Source: Lysinibacillus xylanilyticus (GTDB taxonomy: Bacteria; Bacillota; Bacilli; Bacillales_A; Planococcaceae). Taken from it: a DNA stretch of 64,000 nt. The notes under the pieces were generated by a model that was not told the DNA's origin, did no database searches, and was given only the letters and a program-made list of their open reading frames with translations. Made by a program: the position numbers and the translations under genes. Position 1 is the first letter of the stretch. Each line of letters starts with the position of its first letter. Location of the stretch: positions 272,001-336,000 of the forward strand of contig NZ_LFXJ01000013.1 of assembly GCF_001183605.1 (NCBI RefSeq). The letters are read 5' to 3'. Positions 8,089-16,077 of this stretch are shown one piece after another.

Positions 8089-8130
8089 AAAAAAGTTCTA
8101 GCTGATTAATCCAGGCTAGAACTTTTTTTC
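8089..8130. terminator. Terminator after nfuA, bidirectional
   Basis: AAAAAAGTTCTAGC pairs with GCTAGAACTTTTTT; it also serves the convergent DUF2225 gene. Confidence 0.85.
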
Positions 8131-8823
8131 TTAAACTTGGCGTGCATGTTCTTTTTCTTCTCGAATAATTGCCCATTGTTCTTTAGCCATATCAATGATC
8201 TTCGCTTCTCCACCAATACTTTGCTTTTCAATGATCTTTGAAAAGAAGCGTGTAGCATTTTCTAAATCACCGATACGTCGTGATAGTTCTGCAATCATAT
8301 ACATAATTCGTATATCTGACATTTGAGTTGAGCTGTAATCCTCAGTTGAATAAGAATCCATATAGTAATCTCGGGCCATTGTCATAAAACGTTGCTCTTG
8401 TCCTTCGTTTTTTAGTGAACGATATAGCCATGCAAGACGTAATGTAAGACCAGCTATTGCGACAAACTTTTCTTTTTTAATCGTACCGCAAAGGAACGCT
8501 AATTTATAAGCTTGTATTGCTTGGAATACGGTGCGTTCTCCCTTAAAATCATGGTGTACCCATTTTTCAGTAATTTGCGTGCGAATTTCATCTTGCGTGC
8601 CAGGAGCAAAATACTTTGAAAAGTCTTCTGTAAATGAAAATCCGCAATGCTCACAAACAAATACATTATAATAAAGGGCATTTACACCGTCTGCATAGAT
8701 AGGATGAAAATCTGTTTCTGTGTGATCTACTTTAATGAATTTAGAGCGTACTTTTAATGTTGGAAATTCTTTTTTGCAATTAAGACATTGAATTTTTTTT
8801 TCGTAATAAGGTGAATTCTCCAT
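8131..8823 (-). CDS. DUF2225 family protein
   Basis: 230 residues from the ATG at 8823, which has AGAGGT upstream; the frame also offers ATG at 8841 without a ribosome binding site. Two CxxC pairs (CLNC near residue 13, CEHC near residue 64) look like a structural zinc site, followed by an all-helical tetratricopeptide-like region. Function unknown; in Bacillales it is usually a single gene near Fe-S genes. Confidence 0.75.
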   Translation of the reverse strand: MENSPYYEKKIQCLNCKKEFPTLKVRSKFIKVDHTETDFHPIYADGVNALYYNVFVCEHCGFSFTEDFSKYFAPGTQDEIRTQITEKWVHHDFKGERTVFQAIQAYKLAFLCGTIKKEKFVAIAGLTLRLAWLYRSLKNEGQEQRFMTMARDYYMDSYSTEDYSSTQMSDIRIMYMIAELSRRIGDLENATRFFSKIIEKQSIGGEAKIIDMAKEQWAIIREEKEHARQV

Positions 8824-9008
8824 ATTTAATACCTCTTTCATCGACTTATTACAACTATTATACCAATGTGGATTTCATAAACGTGGATAAAAAATACTAA
8901 AAATGTGAAAAATATTAGAATTTTTACTAAAAATCCTTTTGGAGCTGAATGTTTGTCATACAATAGTCAAAATTGATATGATAATAAGTAAGAAGGAAGG
9001 TGATTGGG

Positions 9009-9380
9009 ATGACAAGTAAGCAAGTAATTGAAGTTACTGAAGCGGCTGCTTTTCATATTAATGAAATGATGGAGCACAATGAAGAGCAAGGTTCGTTTTT
9101 ACGTGTAGTTGTTAATGGTGGCGGATGCAGTGGCCTATCATACGGTATGCATTTTGATAAAGAGAAAAAAGAAGATGATTTTGAAGATGTACAACATGGT
9201 TTAACAATTCTTGTTTCCCGTGAAGATGCGCCGATTATAATTGGGACAAAAATTGATTATAAGCAATCGCTAATGGGCGGAGGCTTCACAATCGATAATC
9301 CAAATGCCATCGCATCATGCGGCTGTGGCACGTCTTTCAAAACGGCGAAACGTGAAGGTACACCTGAGATTTGTGACTAA
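9009..9380 (+). CDS. erpA: A-type Fe-S carrier (ErpA/HesB family)
   Basis: 123 residues from the ATG at 9009 (GGAAGGTGAT upstream); an in-frame GTG at 9000 overlaps the ribosome binding site. The three conserved cysteines are present: Cys40 in GGGCSGLSY and Cys104/Cys106 in ASCGCGTSF. A-type carriers hold Fe-S clusters in transit to apoenzymes. It corresponds to YutM of B. subtilis. Confidence 0.9.
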   Translation: MTSKQVIEVTEAAAFHINEMMEHNEEQGSFLRVVVNGGGCSGLSYGMHFDKEKKEDDFEDVQHGLTILVSREDAPIIIGTKIDYKQSLMGGGFTIDNPNAIASCGCGTSFKTAKREGTPEICD

Positions 9381-9410
9381 AAATAAATTGTCTAAATGTG
9401 TTTAGATACC

Positions 9411-9476
9411 AAGCCTTTTTGATTTGTATGTTGAAAAACATAACGAATTGAAAAGGCTACTTTTATGGCTATATTA
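9411..9476 (+). terminator. Terminator after erpA
   Basis: AGCCTTTTTGATTTG pairs imperfectly with GAATTGAAAAGGCT around an inner TATGTTGAAAAACATA hairpin, followed by ACTTTTAT. Confidence 0.65.
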
Positions 9477-9501
9477 AAATTTAATCTTTGAAAATTTGTG
9501 A

Positions 9502-9888
9502 TCATTCATAAACAAACTTTGAACAAAGCCCCCAATAAGAGCTATAAGAGCTATCATAGTATTCCGGATATTCAATGAGAAATTGAGAACGTTCGATCCA
9601 CAATTTAAGTTCTTTTGATTTGGTTGTATTTTCAATCGTATCTAGTAATTGAGATAGCTTTTGAATTTCTCTACCTACCCGAACCATATCTCCAGTGAAA
9701 ACATATAAAGTATTAAGGAAATAAGAAGTACGTTCACATCGCTCATCCTCAACAAATGTACAAATCATGGGTATATTTTCGATTTTATAGATAGCGAGTT
9801 CCCAATCTTGCTCAGGTTCCATTTCATCACTATATGCCCATTTTTTTATCTCTTCTTGCGTAGGATTCCAAGGGTCTTTAAACATCAT
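9502..9888 (-). CDS. Hypothetical protein, 128 aa
   Basis: Begins MMFKDPWNPTQEEIKKWAYS after a good AAAGGAGC ribosome binding site. It is acidic, rich in Trp, Tyr and Glu, and has no membrane segment or signal peptide. Size and composition resemble immunity proteins of polymorphic toxin systems, but I recognise no family and see no toxin gene beside it, so this is only a resemblance. Confidence 0.6.
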   Translation of the reverse strand: MMFKDPWNPTQEEIKKWAYSDEMEPEQDWELAIYKIENIPMICTFVEDERCERTSYFLNTLYVFTGDMVRVGREIQKLSQLLDTIENTTKSKELKLWIERSQFLIEYPEYYDSSYSSYWGLCSKFVYE

Positions 9889-10086
9889 TTTGTGCTCCTT
9901 TAAATTTAAACTAATATTAATCTTTCTTCAAAATTATAACATGGAATATTATTCATTGGTATTGGAATGGTAAATGTGCAGCAAGTCTTAAAGCTATGTG
10001 TTGAGTTAAATGGGGTATAAGAAAAGGACTCGTAAATCTGAGAATTACTCATCAATACAAGCCCCAATTTTAAAGATCCTGTTAGT

Positions 10087-10476
10087 TCAATAATATTTTT
10101 TATTTTTCGCTAAGAATGGTAAATCCGATAAAATAAAAATGAGTGATATAACAAATGGTGAAATTACAATATTGTAAAAAGATATTTTGGATGGTTCTCT
10201 TAAATAGTAAAAAATAAAGTTACAACAACTAATTAGAATGGTAATAATAATAATTTTAAAGAACCGTTTTCTTTTATCCATCTTATTTAATTTTCTTAAA
10301 TTTATTATAGATACGGTTACTATATAAATAAGGAATAAAACAAGAAAAATTAAATAACCAAATACAAATTTAGCTAAAAATAAATTATCAATATCCTTAT
10401 ATACAACAAATAATGTGATGATCATACCTACAAAAGCTAGGATATACAAAATGCTTGTAAAAATATTTTTCTTCAA
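10087..10476 (-). CDS. Small integral membrane protein, unknown
   Basis: 129 residues from a TTG with GAGGTAG upstream. Four hydrophobic segments (about residues 9-26, 33-57, 72-90 and 101-120) separated by basic loops (RKLNKMDKRKRFFK). No family recognised. The base composition is very AT-rich, like that of the remnant beside it, and fits an accessory stretch. Confidence 0.55.
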   Translation of the reverse strand: MKKNIFTSILYILAFVGMIITLFVVYKDIDNLFLAKFVFGYLIFLVLFLIYIVTVSIINLRKLNKMDKRKRFFKIIIITILISCCNFIFYYLREPSKISFYNIVISPFVISLIFILSDLPFLAKNKKYY

Positions 10477-10530
10477 ATAATTACTACCTCGAAATCTTTA
10501 TGTATTACAATTATTTTCTCAAAGATAAAC

Positions 10531-10659
10531 GATTTTGTTAACTGGAAAAATAATGAATACAAATGGTGGTTAGGAACTCCTATTGGCGGTGAATTACAAA
10601 CGAGTTGTGAAAGTTTAGAGGTGGCTTTTGAAGGAGGCATTTTTATTAATAGAAAATGA
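10531..10659 (+). pseudogene. Remnant of a protein gene
   Basis: An open stretch ending at TGA 10657-10659 encodes DFVNWKNNEYKWWLGTPIGG and then ELQTSCESLEVAFEGGIFI, with the composition of a real protein but no start codon or ribosome binding site. It reads like the tail of a deleted gene. The family is unknown. The rest of 10477-10789 shows only a terminator. Confidence 0.3.
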
Positions 10660-10733
10660 AGATTTTAAACATGAACTATTACTTTGCTTAAACTATGGAG
10701 CAGAACCTTTTTATATATTTCTTTTTAAATATT

Positions 10734-10772
10734 AATAAGGCCACGATTATTTTTTATCGTGGCCTTATTAAT
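10734..10772. terminator. Bidirectional terminator downstream of the CarD-like gene
   Basis: AATAAGGCCACGATA pairs perfectly with TATCGTGGCCTTATT. Confidence 0.8.
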
Positions 10773-10789
10773 GTACCGACAATACAAAA

Positions 10790-11281
10790 TTAGTGAAGTT
10801 GTGTTAAAACATATTTATAAATTTCATCGGATGGTTTATTAAGAGCTATTGAAAACTCCGAAAAGATAGTATCTTGTAAAGATTGCAATATTTTTTCTTC
10901 CTGGTTAGGGAATTTTTTTTCATTGGTCTTATATTCGAGCTTTTTTCGTAGCAATGTGTTTAAAAGCTCTGCTTGTTTTTGGCGATTGCCGGATTTAATG
11001 ATTTCTAAATGAAATCTCATTCGATGCGTATTTTGTTCAATCCATTCCACACCAGGGGATGTGAATGAATGTAAAATACTGAGGGCTTCTTCTTCTTTAA
11101 TAATATCTCTAAGCTGTTTTTTTGAATTATCAATAGGGGTACGAATTGTTAATTGTGGTTCATTTAGTGGTTGTAAAACGTAATAAGATTTAGTAATGTC
11201 GTTAAAGGTTTGTTCGCAAATATCTTCAATAGAACAAAGTCCATGTGATGAGTAAATGACTACATCGCCAACGTTGTACAT
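10790..11281 (-). CDS. CarD-like transcription factor
   Basis: 163 residues from the ATG at 11281 (GGAGGGG upstream). The N-terminal 60 residues (MYNVGDVVIYSSHGLCSIEDI, then YYVLQPL and RTPID) match the CarD/CdnL/TRCF RNA-polymerase-interacting domain; the remainder is a helical C-terminal domain, as in CdnL proteins. Such proteins bind the beta lobe and stabilise open complexes. It is divergent from a MarR gene with shared operators, suggesting co-regulation. Confidence 0.8.
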   Translation of the reverse strand: MYNVGDVVIYSSHGLCSIEDICEQTFNDITKSYYVLQPLNEPQLTIRTPIDNSKKQLRDIIKEEEALSILHSFTSPGVEWIEQNTHRMRFHLEIIKSGNRQKQAELLNTLLRKKLEYKTNEKKFPNQEEKILQSLQDTIFSEFSIALNKPSDEIYKYVLTQLH

Positions 11282-11307
11282 GTATATCCCCTCCAACAAA
11301 CTATTTT

Positions 11308-11322
11308 GTCAACTAGGTTGAC
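11308..11322. promoter_or_regulatory. Palindromic operator 1 in the carD-marR divergent region
   Basis: GTCAACTAGGTTGAC is an inverted repeat (GTCAAC/GTTGAC) lying downstream of the -10 of the carD-side promoter. Confidence 0.6.
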
Positions 11323-11329
11323 TAAATTA

Positions 11330-11358
11330 ATTGTAAGCAATTAGAAGGTTTTTGTCAA
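11330..11358 (-). promoter_or_regulatory. Sigma-A promoter of the CarD-like gene
   Basis: On the minus strand TTGACA (11358-11353), 17 bp, TACAAT (11335-11330). The -35 is part of operator 2. Confidence 0.65.
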
Positions 11359-11368
11359 CTTAGTTGAC
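11354..11368. promoter_or_regulatory. Palindromic operator 2 covering both divergent -35 boxes
   Basis: GTCAACTTAGTTGAC, a near-identical palindrome to operator 1, 46 bp away. Each arm contributes a TTGAC -35 to one of the two divergent promoters, so one bound dimer would block both. Confidence 0.65.
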
Positions 11369-11392
11369 GATTGCTGCTGTTTTTTGTATATT
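11364..11392 (+). promoter_or_regulatory. Sigma-A promoter of the MarR gene
   Basis: TTGACG (11364-11369), 17 bp, TATATT (11387-11392). Confidence 0.65.
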
Positions 11393-11425
11393 AATAACGA
11401 AAAAAATGAAATGAAGGTGAAATAG

Positions 11426-11869
11426 TTGAAGGACGAATTGCAGAATCGAGATGTCATTGATTTGTTGAGCGAACGTCACGAACTACTTCGAAGACTTGCA
11501 GAAGAGAAGTGGCATAAGCATAACGATATTTATATTTCAAATTCGGAATGGTATATTTTGGGGATAGTTTATAAAAAACAACTTACGATTTCAGATGTAG
11601 CTAAAAATGTTAAATTTTCAAGACAAGCAACCCATAAAATAATAAAGAGTTTGGAAGTTAAAGGGTTGGTGACAGTTATGGGTGTCGAACATAGTAAAAA
11701 ACATAAAGCTATTCGTATGACTGAATTTGGTGAAGAATGCTTTGAAAAAAATCAATATTGTAAAGCAGAAATAGAAAAACAACTGGTCAATACAATTGGA
11801 GAAGATCAGGTCATTAGATTAAAAAATATATTAAAACTTAATTGGGATATGGAGCAGCTGGAAGCGTAA
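11426..11869 (+). CDS. MarR family regulator
   Basis: 147 residues from a TTG with GAAGGTGA upstream. The winged-helix core is clear: LTISDVAKNVKFSRQATHK (DNA-reading helix near residues 52-70) and GLVTVMGVEHSKKHKAIRMTEFGE (wing). The divergent CarD-like gene and two identical palindromes in between point to an autorepressor that also controls carD. The ligand is unknown. Confidence 0.85.
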   Translation: MKDELQNRDVIDLLSERHELLRRLAEEKWHKHNDIYISNSEWYILGIVYKKQLTISDVAKNVKFSRQATHKIIKSLEVKGLVTVMGVEHSKKHKAIRMTEFGEECFEKNQYCKAEIEKQLVNTIGEDQVIRLKNILKLNWDMEQLEA

Positions 11870-11968
11870 GTATTCGTAGTTTAGGTATGGAAAATGTTTG
11901 GGACATTGCTTGTAACATAATAAGGTTAGGCAACTATTTTAGCAGGTAGATGCATAGAAAAATTTCGT

Positions 11969-12005
11969 AAGCCACTTTCGTTCTGCTCGAAAGTGGCTTC
12001 TTTTT
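11969..12005 (+). terminator. Terminator after the MarR gene
   Basis: AAGCCACTTTCG pairs with CGAAAGTGGCTT, followed by CTTTTT. The dispersed repeat begins in its T tract. Confidence 0.85.
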
Positions 12006-12196
12006 AACTTCTTTCAGCGGGTGTTCAAACACCTGTACCTGCCGCTACGCTTTCGGTACAAAAAATACTTGCTGAAAAGAGGAACTCAGGCTAACTGACC
12101 TGCATCCTGCTGCTGCCGCACGCTTTCGCGAAATAACATCTGCAGGCGTAAGCACAAAGCCGATTCCAGACGCAATTATGCTGAGGCATAATTGAT
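12005..12196 (+). repeat. Dispersed repeat with head, middle modules and tail
   Basis: Starts TAACTTCTTTCAGCGGGTG and ends GATTCCAGACGCAATTATGC plus a tail hairpin. Between are CGCTACGCTTTCGG and CGCACGCTTTCGCG modules and the CTAACTGACCTGCATC block. It fills the gap between the MarR terminator and the next gene. Confidence 0.75.
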
Positions 12197-12201
12197 AATC
12201 G

Positions 12202-12753
12202 TTACTTTACCTTCTCGCGTTCTATAAATGAAGCGCCATTGTCATTTGCTAAATTGTAAATGGCACTTTTTGCCTCTGGGTCAAATTGTCCGTTTTCTTC
12301 AATGACAAACTTTTCGTTATTTTTCGTTTGGAAATAATAAGTGCCTACTGTACCTATTTCATACTCATAAATGACTTCCTTAATATCCTGCCATTCATGT
12401 GTAGTTTGATGATGAAAATCTTTGAAAACAATTTGTGTATTCTGTATAGCGGTATAACTTAAAACAGAAAAATAGACTAAAACTAGACTGCTTACTATTA
12501 CTAAAAGCGTAATCAAATAGGTGTATTTATTTCTTTTGAACCCAAGTATGACTAACGTTAAAATAATTAGCGCAATTGCTAGGAAAAGCATAATGAAGTT
12601 GTATGTTGGAGTGATCAGTACGATATTATCTTTACTAAAATAAAACGTTTGGGAAATCGTAAATGGCAACATGAAAACAATGATAGGTGATAATAAAAGC
12701 AACACTATCGCAAAAATAAAAAGTTTTGCACGAGGTGATAATACGTTTAACAT
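12202..12753 (-). CDS. Membrane protein, unknown
   Basis: 183 residues after AAGGAGGAG. Three or four hydrophobic segments (about residues 10-30, 50-72 and 78-102) and then a soluble C-terminal domain of about 75 residues containing TTHEWQDIKEVIYEYEIG and TYYFQTKNNEKFVIEENG, which suggests a beta-rich fold with a PH-like look. I do not recognise a family. Confidence 0.6.
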   Translation of the reverse strand: MLNVLSPRAKLFIFAIVLLLLSPIIVFMLPFTISQTFYFSKDNIVLITPTYNFIMLFLAIALIILTLVILGFKRNKYTYLITLLVIVSSLVLVYFSVLSYTAIQNTQIVFKDFHHQTTHEWQDIKEVIYEYEIGTVGTYYFQTKNNEKFVIEENGQFDPEAKSAIYNLANDNGASFIEREKVK

Positions 12754-12932
12754 GAAATCTCCTCCTTTTTTAAAAAGTGAATATTCTGCATTTTAATAAG
12801 TGTAACATATTTCCAATATTGGAGCGCATGCATACTTTATGTTTGAAAGTGAGATGTAACCATAAAATTCTGAATTAATACTTCTATATATGGAAAATTG
12901 GCCGTTATAATAGTGATATAGAGGTGAAAATG

Positions 12933-13433
12933 ATGATGAAAAAGGATAGAGGAAAAGTTTGGTTAGGTGTTGCGGGGGTTACTGTCAATGAGCTAGGACA
13001 ATGGCTTGTTGTCAAAAAGGCATACAGCGGATTAAAGGGAAGATGGTCATTGCCAGCAGGTTTTGTCAATGCTGGTGAAACAGTAGATGAAGCCGTTGTT
13101 CGCGAATTAAAAGAAGAAACGGGTATCGATTGCTACGTATCAGGCTTAATTGGTTTTCGAACGGGTGTGATTCGTGGTGACATTAGTGATAATATGGCGA
13201 TATTTTATTGTTGTATGAAGGATGAGCAGCAGAAGATTTGCATTCAGGAAAATGAATTATTAGAAGCGAAATGGATGTATCCAAAGGAGCTTGCTCAGGA
13301 TGAAATGACATCAGTGATGTTAAAAGAAATGGCATCCAACCAATTCGAAAAGCATCAATTAGAGGGGATTGAAGGTATTAATCCAGGAGATGTCTTTGGT
13401 TATTCCTCTTATAAATTGTTCTTTAAAAAATAA
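12933..13433 (+). CDS. NUDIX hydrolase
   Basis: About 166 residues. The complete Nudix box is present: Gly43, Glu49, Arg57-Glu58, Glu61-Glu62, Gly64 (numbered from the ATG at 12933). The protein hydrolyses nucleoside diphosphate derivatives; the substrate cannot be told. ATGs at 12930, 12933 and 12936 all follow GAGGTG; 12933 has the best spacing. It is only 20 bases before the sensor kinase gene and may share its transcript. Confidence 0.85.
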   Translation: MMKKDRGKVWLGVAGVTVNELGQWLVVKKAYSGLKGRWSLPAGFVNAGETVDEAVVRELKEETGIDCYVSGLIGFRTGVIRGDISDNMAIFYCCMKDEQQKICIQENELLEAKWMYPKELAQDEMTSVMLKEMASNQFEKHQLEGIEGINPGDVFGYSSYKLFFKK

Positions 13434-13453
13434 AGTGACAAAGGAGAGGACCT

Positions 13454-15208
13454 ATGATGGAGCTATTTTTATTTATGTTAGAGCGAGTAGGGCTAATCAT
13501 TGTGTTTGCCTTTTTAATGTCAAGATGGCGGCTCTTTCGGGGAGTGTTATTTAAGGATCAAGGGGTTAAGGAAAAGGTTTGGCTCATTATTATTTTTAGT
13601 GCTTTAAGTATAGTGAGCAGCTATACAGGGATAAAAATCGAAAGCGGTACTATCAATCCTTTAAATCAAATGATACATAGCACTATAAATGCAGAGGAAG
13701 CCATTGCAAATACGAGGCTAATTGGGGTAGCGATTGCTGGTATTTTTGGTGGGCCACTTGTGGGTGTTAGCGTAGGTATTATTGCGGGGGTTCATCGTAT
13801 TACCCTTGGCGGTTTTACAGCGATTGCCTGTGGTATATCGACAATATTAGCAGGATTCATTACAGGTGGTTTAAGTAATCAATTAAAAATTCGTCAAACC
13901 TTCTCCTATAAAAAGGCTGTTATCATCGGAATTTGTGCAGAGACTTTACAAATGATTGTTATTTTACTAGTGGCAAAACCATTTGAACAAGCTTTGCAAT
14001 TAGTTTCTATAATAGCGCTACCGATGATTTTTATGAATGCCTTTGGGATTTTGATATTTTTCATTATTATCAAAACTTTTATTGATGAGGAAGAGCGCAC
14101 AAAAGCATTACAAACACACCAAGCATTTTCTATTGCCCAACAAACAATTGAACATTTTCGGAAAGGGTTAAATGAAGAATCCTGCCGAACGGTTGCGGAA
14201 ATTATTAAGAGAGAGATTGAAGTTGATGCAGTTGCGATTACGGATACAAATGGGATTTTAGCACATGTAGGAGTAGGCGAGGACCATCATGTAATTCATC
14301 AAGAAATAATGACGGCTTTAACGAAACGGGTATTAGTAGAAGGGCGCATTCTTACAGCGACGTCCGCAAAAGAAATCAGTTGTCCAAATGAAGATTGTCC
14401 GTTAAGTGCTGCGATTGTCTTACCTTTAAAAGTACAGCATAAAACGGTAGGTACCTTAAAGCTATATTTTATTAATGTTTCTTCATTAACCGGGGCGAAA
14501 AAGGAGCTTGCTGAGGGCCTCAGTCGACTATTTTCATCGCAGCTTGAATATGCTGAAATTGAGCAGCAAAGAAAGCTATTAAAGGATGCAGAAATTAAAG
14601 CGTTACAAGCGCAGGTTCATCCCCATTTCTTTTTTAATAGTCTCAATACTATTTCAAGTTTGATTCGAACGGATGCTGATGAGGCTAGAGCATTATTGAT
14701 AAAGCTTAGTACGTTTTTTAGGAGTAATTTACAGGGAGCTCGTCAAATGCTAATTCCGTTAAAAAATGAAATTGACCATGTGGAGGCTTATTTGTCGATT
14801 GAACAAACAAGGTTTCCGAACCGCTATGATGTGCAATTTCACTTAGATGAATCACTTTTTGACGTACATATTCCCCCATTTACCTTACAGCCACTTGTTG
14901 AAAATGCCATTTATCATGCCTTTAAAAATCGTAAGGAAGGCAAAATTGACGTTAAGGTGCAACGAATTAATAATAAGCTATTGCTGTTAGCAGAGGATAA
15001 TGGCTGTGGGATGAGAGAAGAGCAGGTTAAACAGCTTGGCAAAACAATTATGGAATCCGAGCAAGGGACAGGGACAGCTTTATGGAATATTTATCAGCGT
15101 ATTCATGAAATTTATGGAACTGAGGCAGATTTTCACATTTCAAGTACGTTGGATGTAGGCACGAAAATTATGATCCAGCTGCCGTTAAAAGCCACAAGAT
15201 GGGAGTAG
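13454..15208 (+). CDS. lytS: LytS/BtsS-type sensor histidine kinase
   Basis: 584 residues. An N-terminal 5TM-LYT sensor (about residues 1-205, with SYTGIKI, GVHRITLGG and MIFMNAFG), a GAF domain (about 220-365) containing CPNEDCPL, and a LytS-type kinase core with His389 in QVHPHFFFNSLNTISS, an N box (LVENAIYHAF) and a G box (EDNGCGM, GTALWNIYQR). In E. coli BtsS and in B. subtilis LytS this sensor responds to pyruvate. Followed after four bases by its response regulator and then by a CstA-family carrier, which supports pyruvate sensing. Confidence 0.9.
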   Translation: MMELFLFMLERVGLIIVFAFLMSRWRLFRGVLFKDQGVKEKVWLIIIFSALSIVSSYTGIKIESGTINPLNQMIHSTINAEEAIANTRLIGVAIAGIFGGPLVGVSVGIIAGVHRITLGGFTAIACGISTILAGFITGGLSNQLKIRQTFSYKKAVIIGICAETLQMIVILLVAKPFEQALQLVSIIALPMIFMNAFGILIFFIIIKTFIDEEERTKALQTHQAFSIAQQTIEHFRKGLNEESCRTVAEIIKREIEVDAVAITDTNGILAHVGVGEDHHVIHQEIMTALTKRVLVEGRILTATSAKEISCPNEDCPLSAAIVLPLKVQHKTVGTLKLYFINVSSLTGAKKELAEGLSRLFSSQLEYAEIEQQRKLLKDAEIKALQAQVHPHFFFNSLNTISSLIRTDADEARALLIKLSTFFRSNLQGARQMLIPLKNEIDHVEAYLSIEQTRFPNRYDVQFHLDESLFDVHIPPFTLQPLVENAIYHAFKNRKEGKIDVKVQRINNKLLLLAEDNGCGMREEQVKQLGKTIMESEQGTGTALWNIYQRIHEIYGTEADFHISSTLDVGTKIMIQLPLKATRWE

Positions 15209-15212
15209 AGAA

Positions 15213-15959
15213 ATGTTAAATGTCTATATAGTAGATGATGAACCGTTAGCAAGGGCTGAATTGCGATATTTATTGGAGCAAACAAAGTTAGTCCAGATCA
15301 TTGGAGAATCGGAGGATTTAGAGGACATACTGCAGGATCCACAGTTTGAGCAGATTGATTGTGTGTTTTTAGATATTCAGCTAGGCGTAAACAATGGCCT
15401 CGAATTAGCAAAACAACTGCAACAAGGCATACTTAAACCCGAAATTATTTTTGCTACTGCTTATGATGAGTATGCATTACAGGCATTCGAGGTGAACGCC
15501 TTTGATTATATTTTAAAGCCATTTGAGCAAGAGCGTGTACAAAGTGCAGTTGAAAAGCTGGTGGCCAAAAGAAGAGAGACGCAGGCTAAAACGATTGAGA
15601 AGTTAAAGCATTTACAATTGGACAAGCTTGATAAATTAACAGTTTATGTGAATGATCGAATTTTACTTATTAAAATACAGGAAATTTTATATTGTACGTC
15701 TGAAGAAAGTAAGACGATTGTTGTTACTGAGAAAGGGAGATATTTTGCTTCAGAGTCGTTAGCCGTTTTGGGGAAAAAGCTCACTTTAAAAGGTTTTGTG
15801 CGTGTCCATCGGGCATTTATCGTCAATTTAGAACATATTGTAGAGCTGGAGCCTTGGAGTAGTTCTAAATACAATTTGATTTTGCATAATAGACATTCGA
15901 TACCTGTCAGCAGGCTTTACATGAAAGATGTGCGCAAGATCTTTCAGCTATCAAAATAG
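15213..15959 (+). CDS. lytR: LytTR-type response regulator
   Basis: 248 residues. Receiver domain with Asp8/Asp9 and phosphoacceptor Asp54 (CVFLDIQLG), ATAYDEYALQAF and ILKPF, then a LytTR DNA-binding domain from about residue 145 (YCTSEESKTIVVTEKGRYFA, GFVRVHRAFIVNLEHI). It is partner of the upstream kinase. Direct repeats TTTCAAC at 15965 and 15986 in front of the carrier gene fit LytTR sites. Confidence 0.9.
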   Translation: MLNVYIVDDEPLARAELRYLLEQTKLVQIIGESEDLEDILQDPQFEQIDCVFLDIQLGVNNGLELAKQLQQGILKPEIIFATAYDEYALQAFEVNAFDYILKPFEQERVQSAVEKLVAKRRETQAKTIEKLKHLQLDKLDKLTVYVNDRILLIKIQEILYCTSEESKTIVVTEKGRYFASESLAVLGKKLTLKGFVRVHRAFIVNLEHIVELEPWSSSKYNLILHNRHSIPVSRLYMKDVRKIFQLSK

Positions 15960-15964
15960 CTGCA

Positions 15965-15992
15965 TTTCAACAGTAGAAAACACCCTTTCAAC
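15965..15992 (+). promoter_or_regulatory. Candidate LytTR binding site: two direct repeats
   Basis: TTTCAAC at 15965-15971 and again at 15986-15992, 21 bp apart (two helical turns), the arrangement typical of LytTR activators. A TATGAT -10 box at 16046-16051 follows with no good -35, as expected for an activated promoter. Confidence 0.45.
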
Positions 15993-16077
15993 TTAAAATT
16001 CTGACATTTTGGTGAATTTTACGAATAATCGTATAATTCATTTGCTATGATGTGGAAAACGTAAAAGGAGTGATAAC

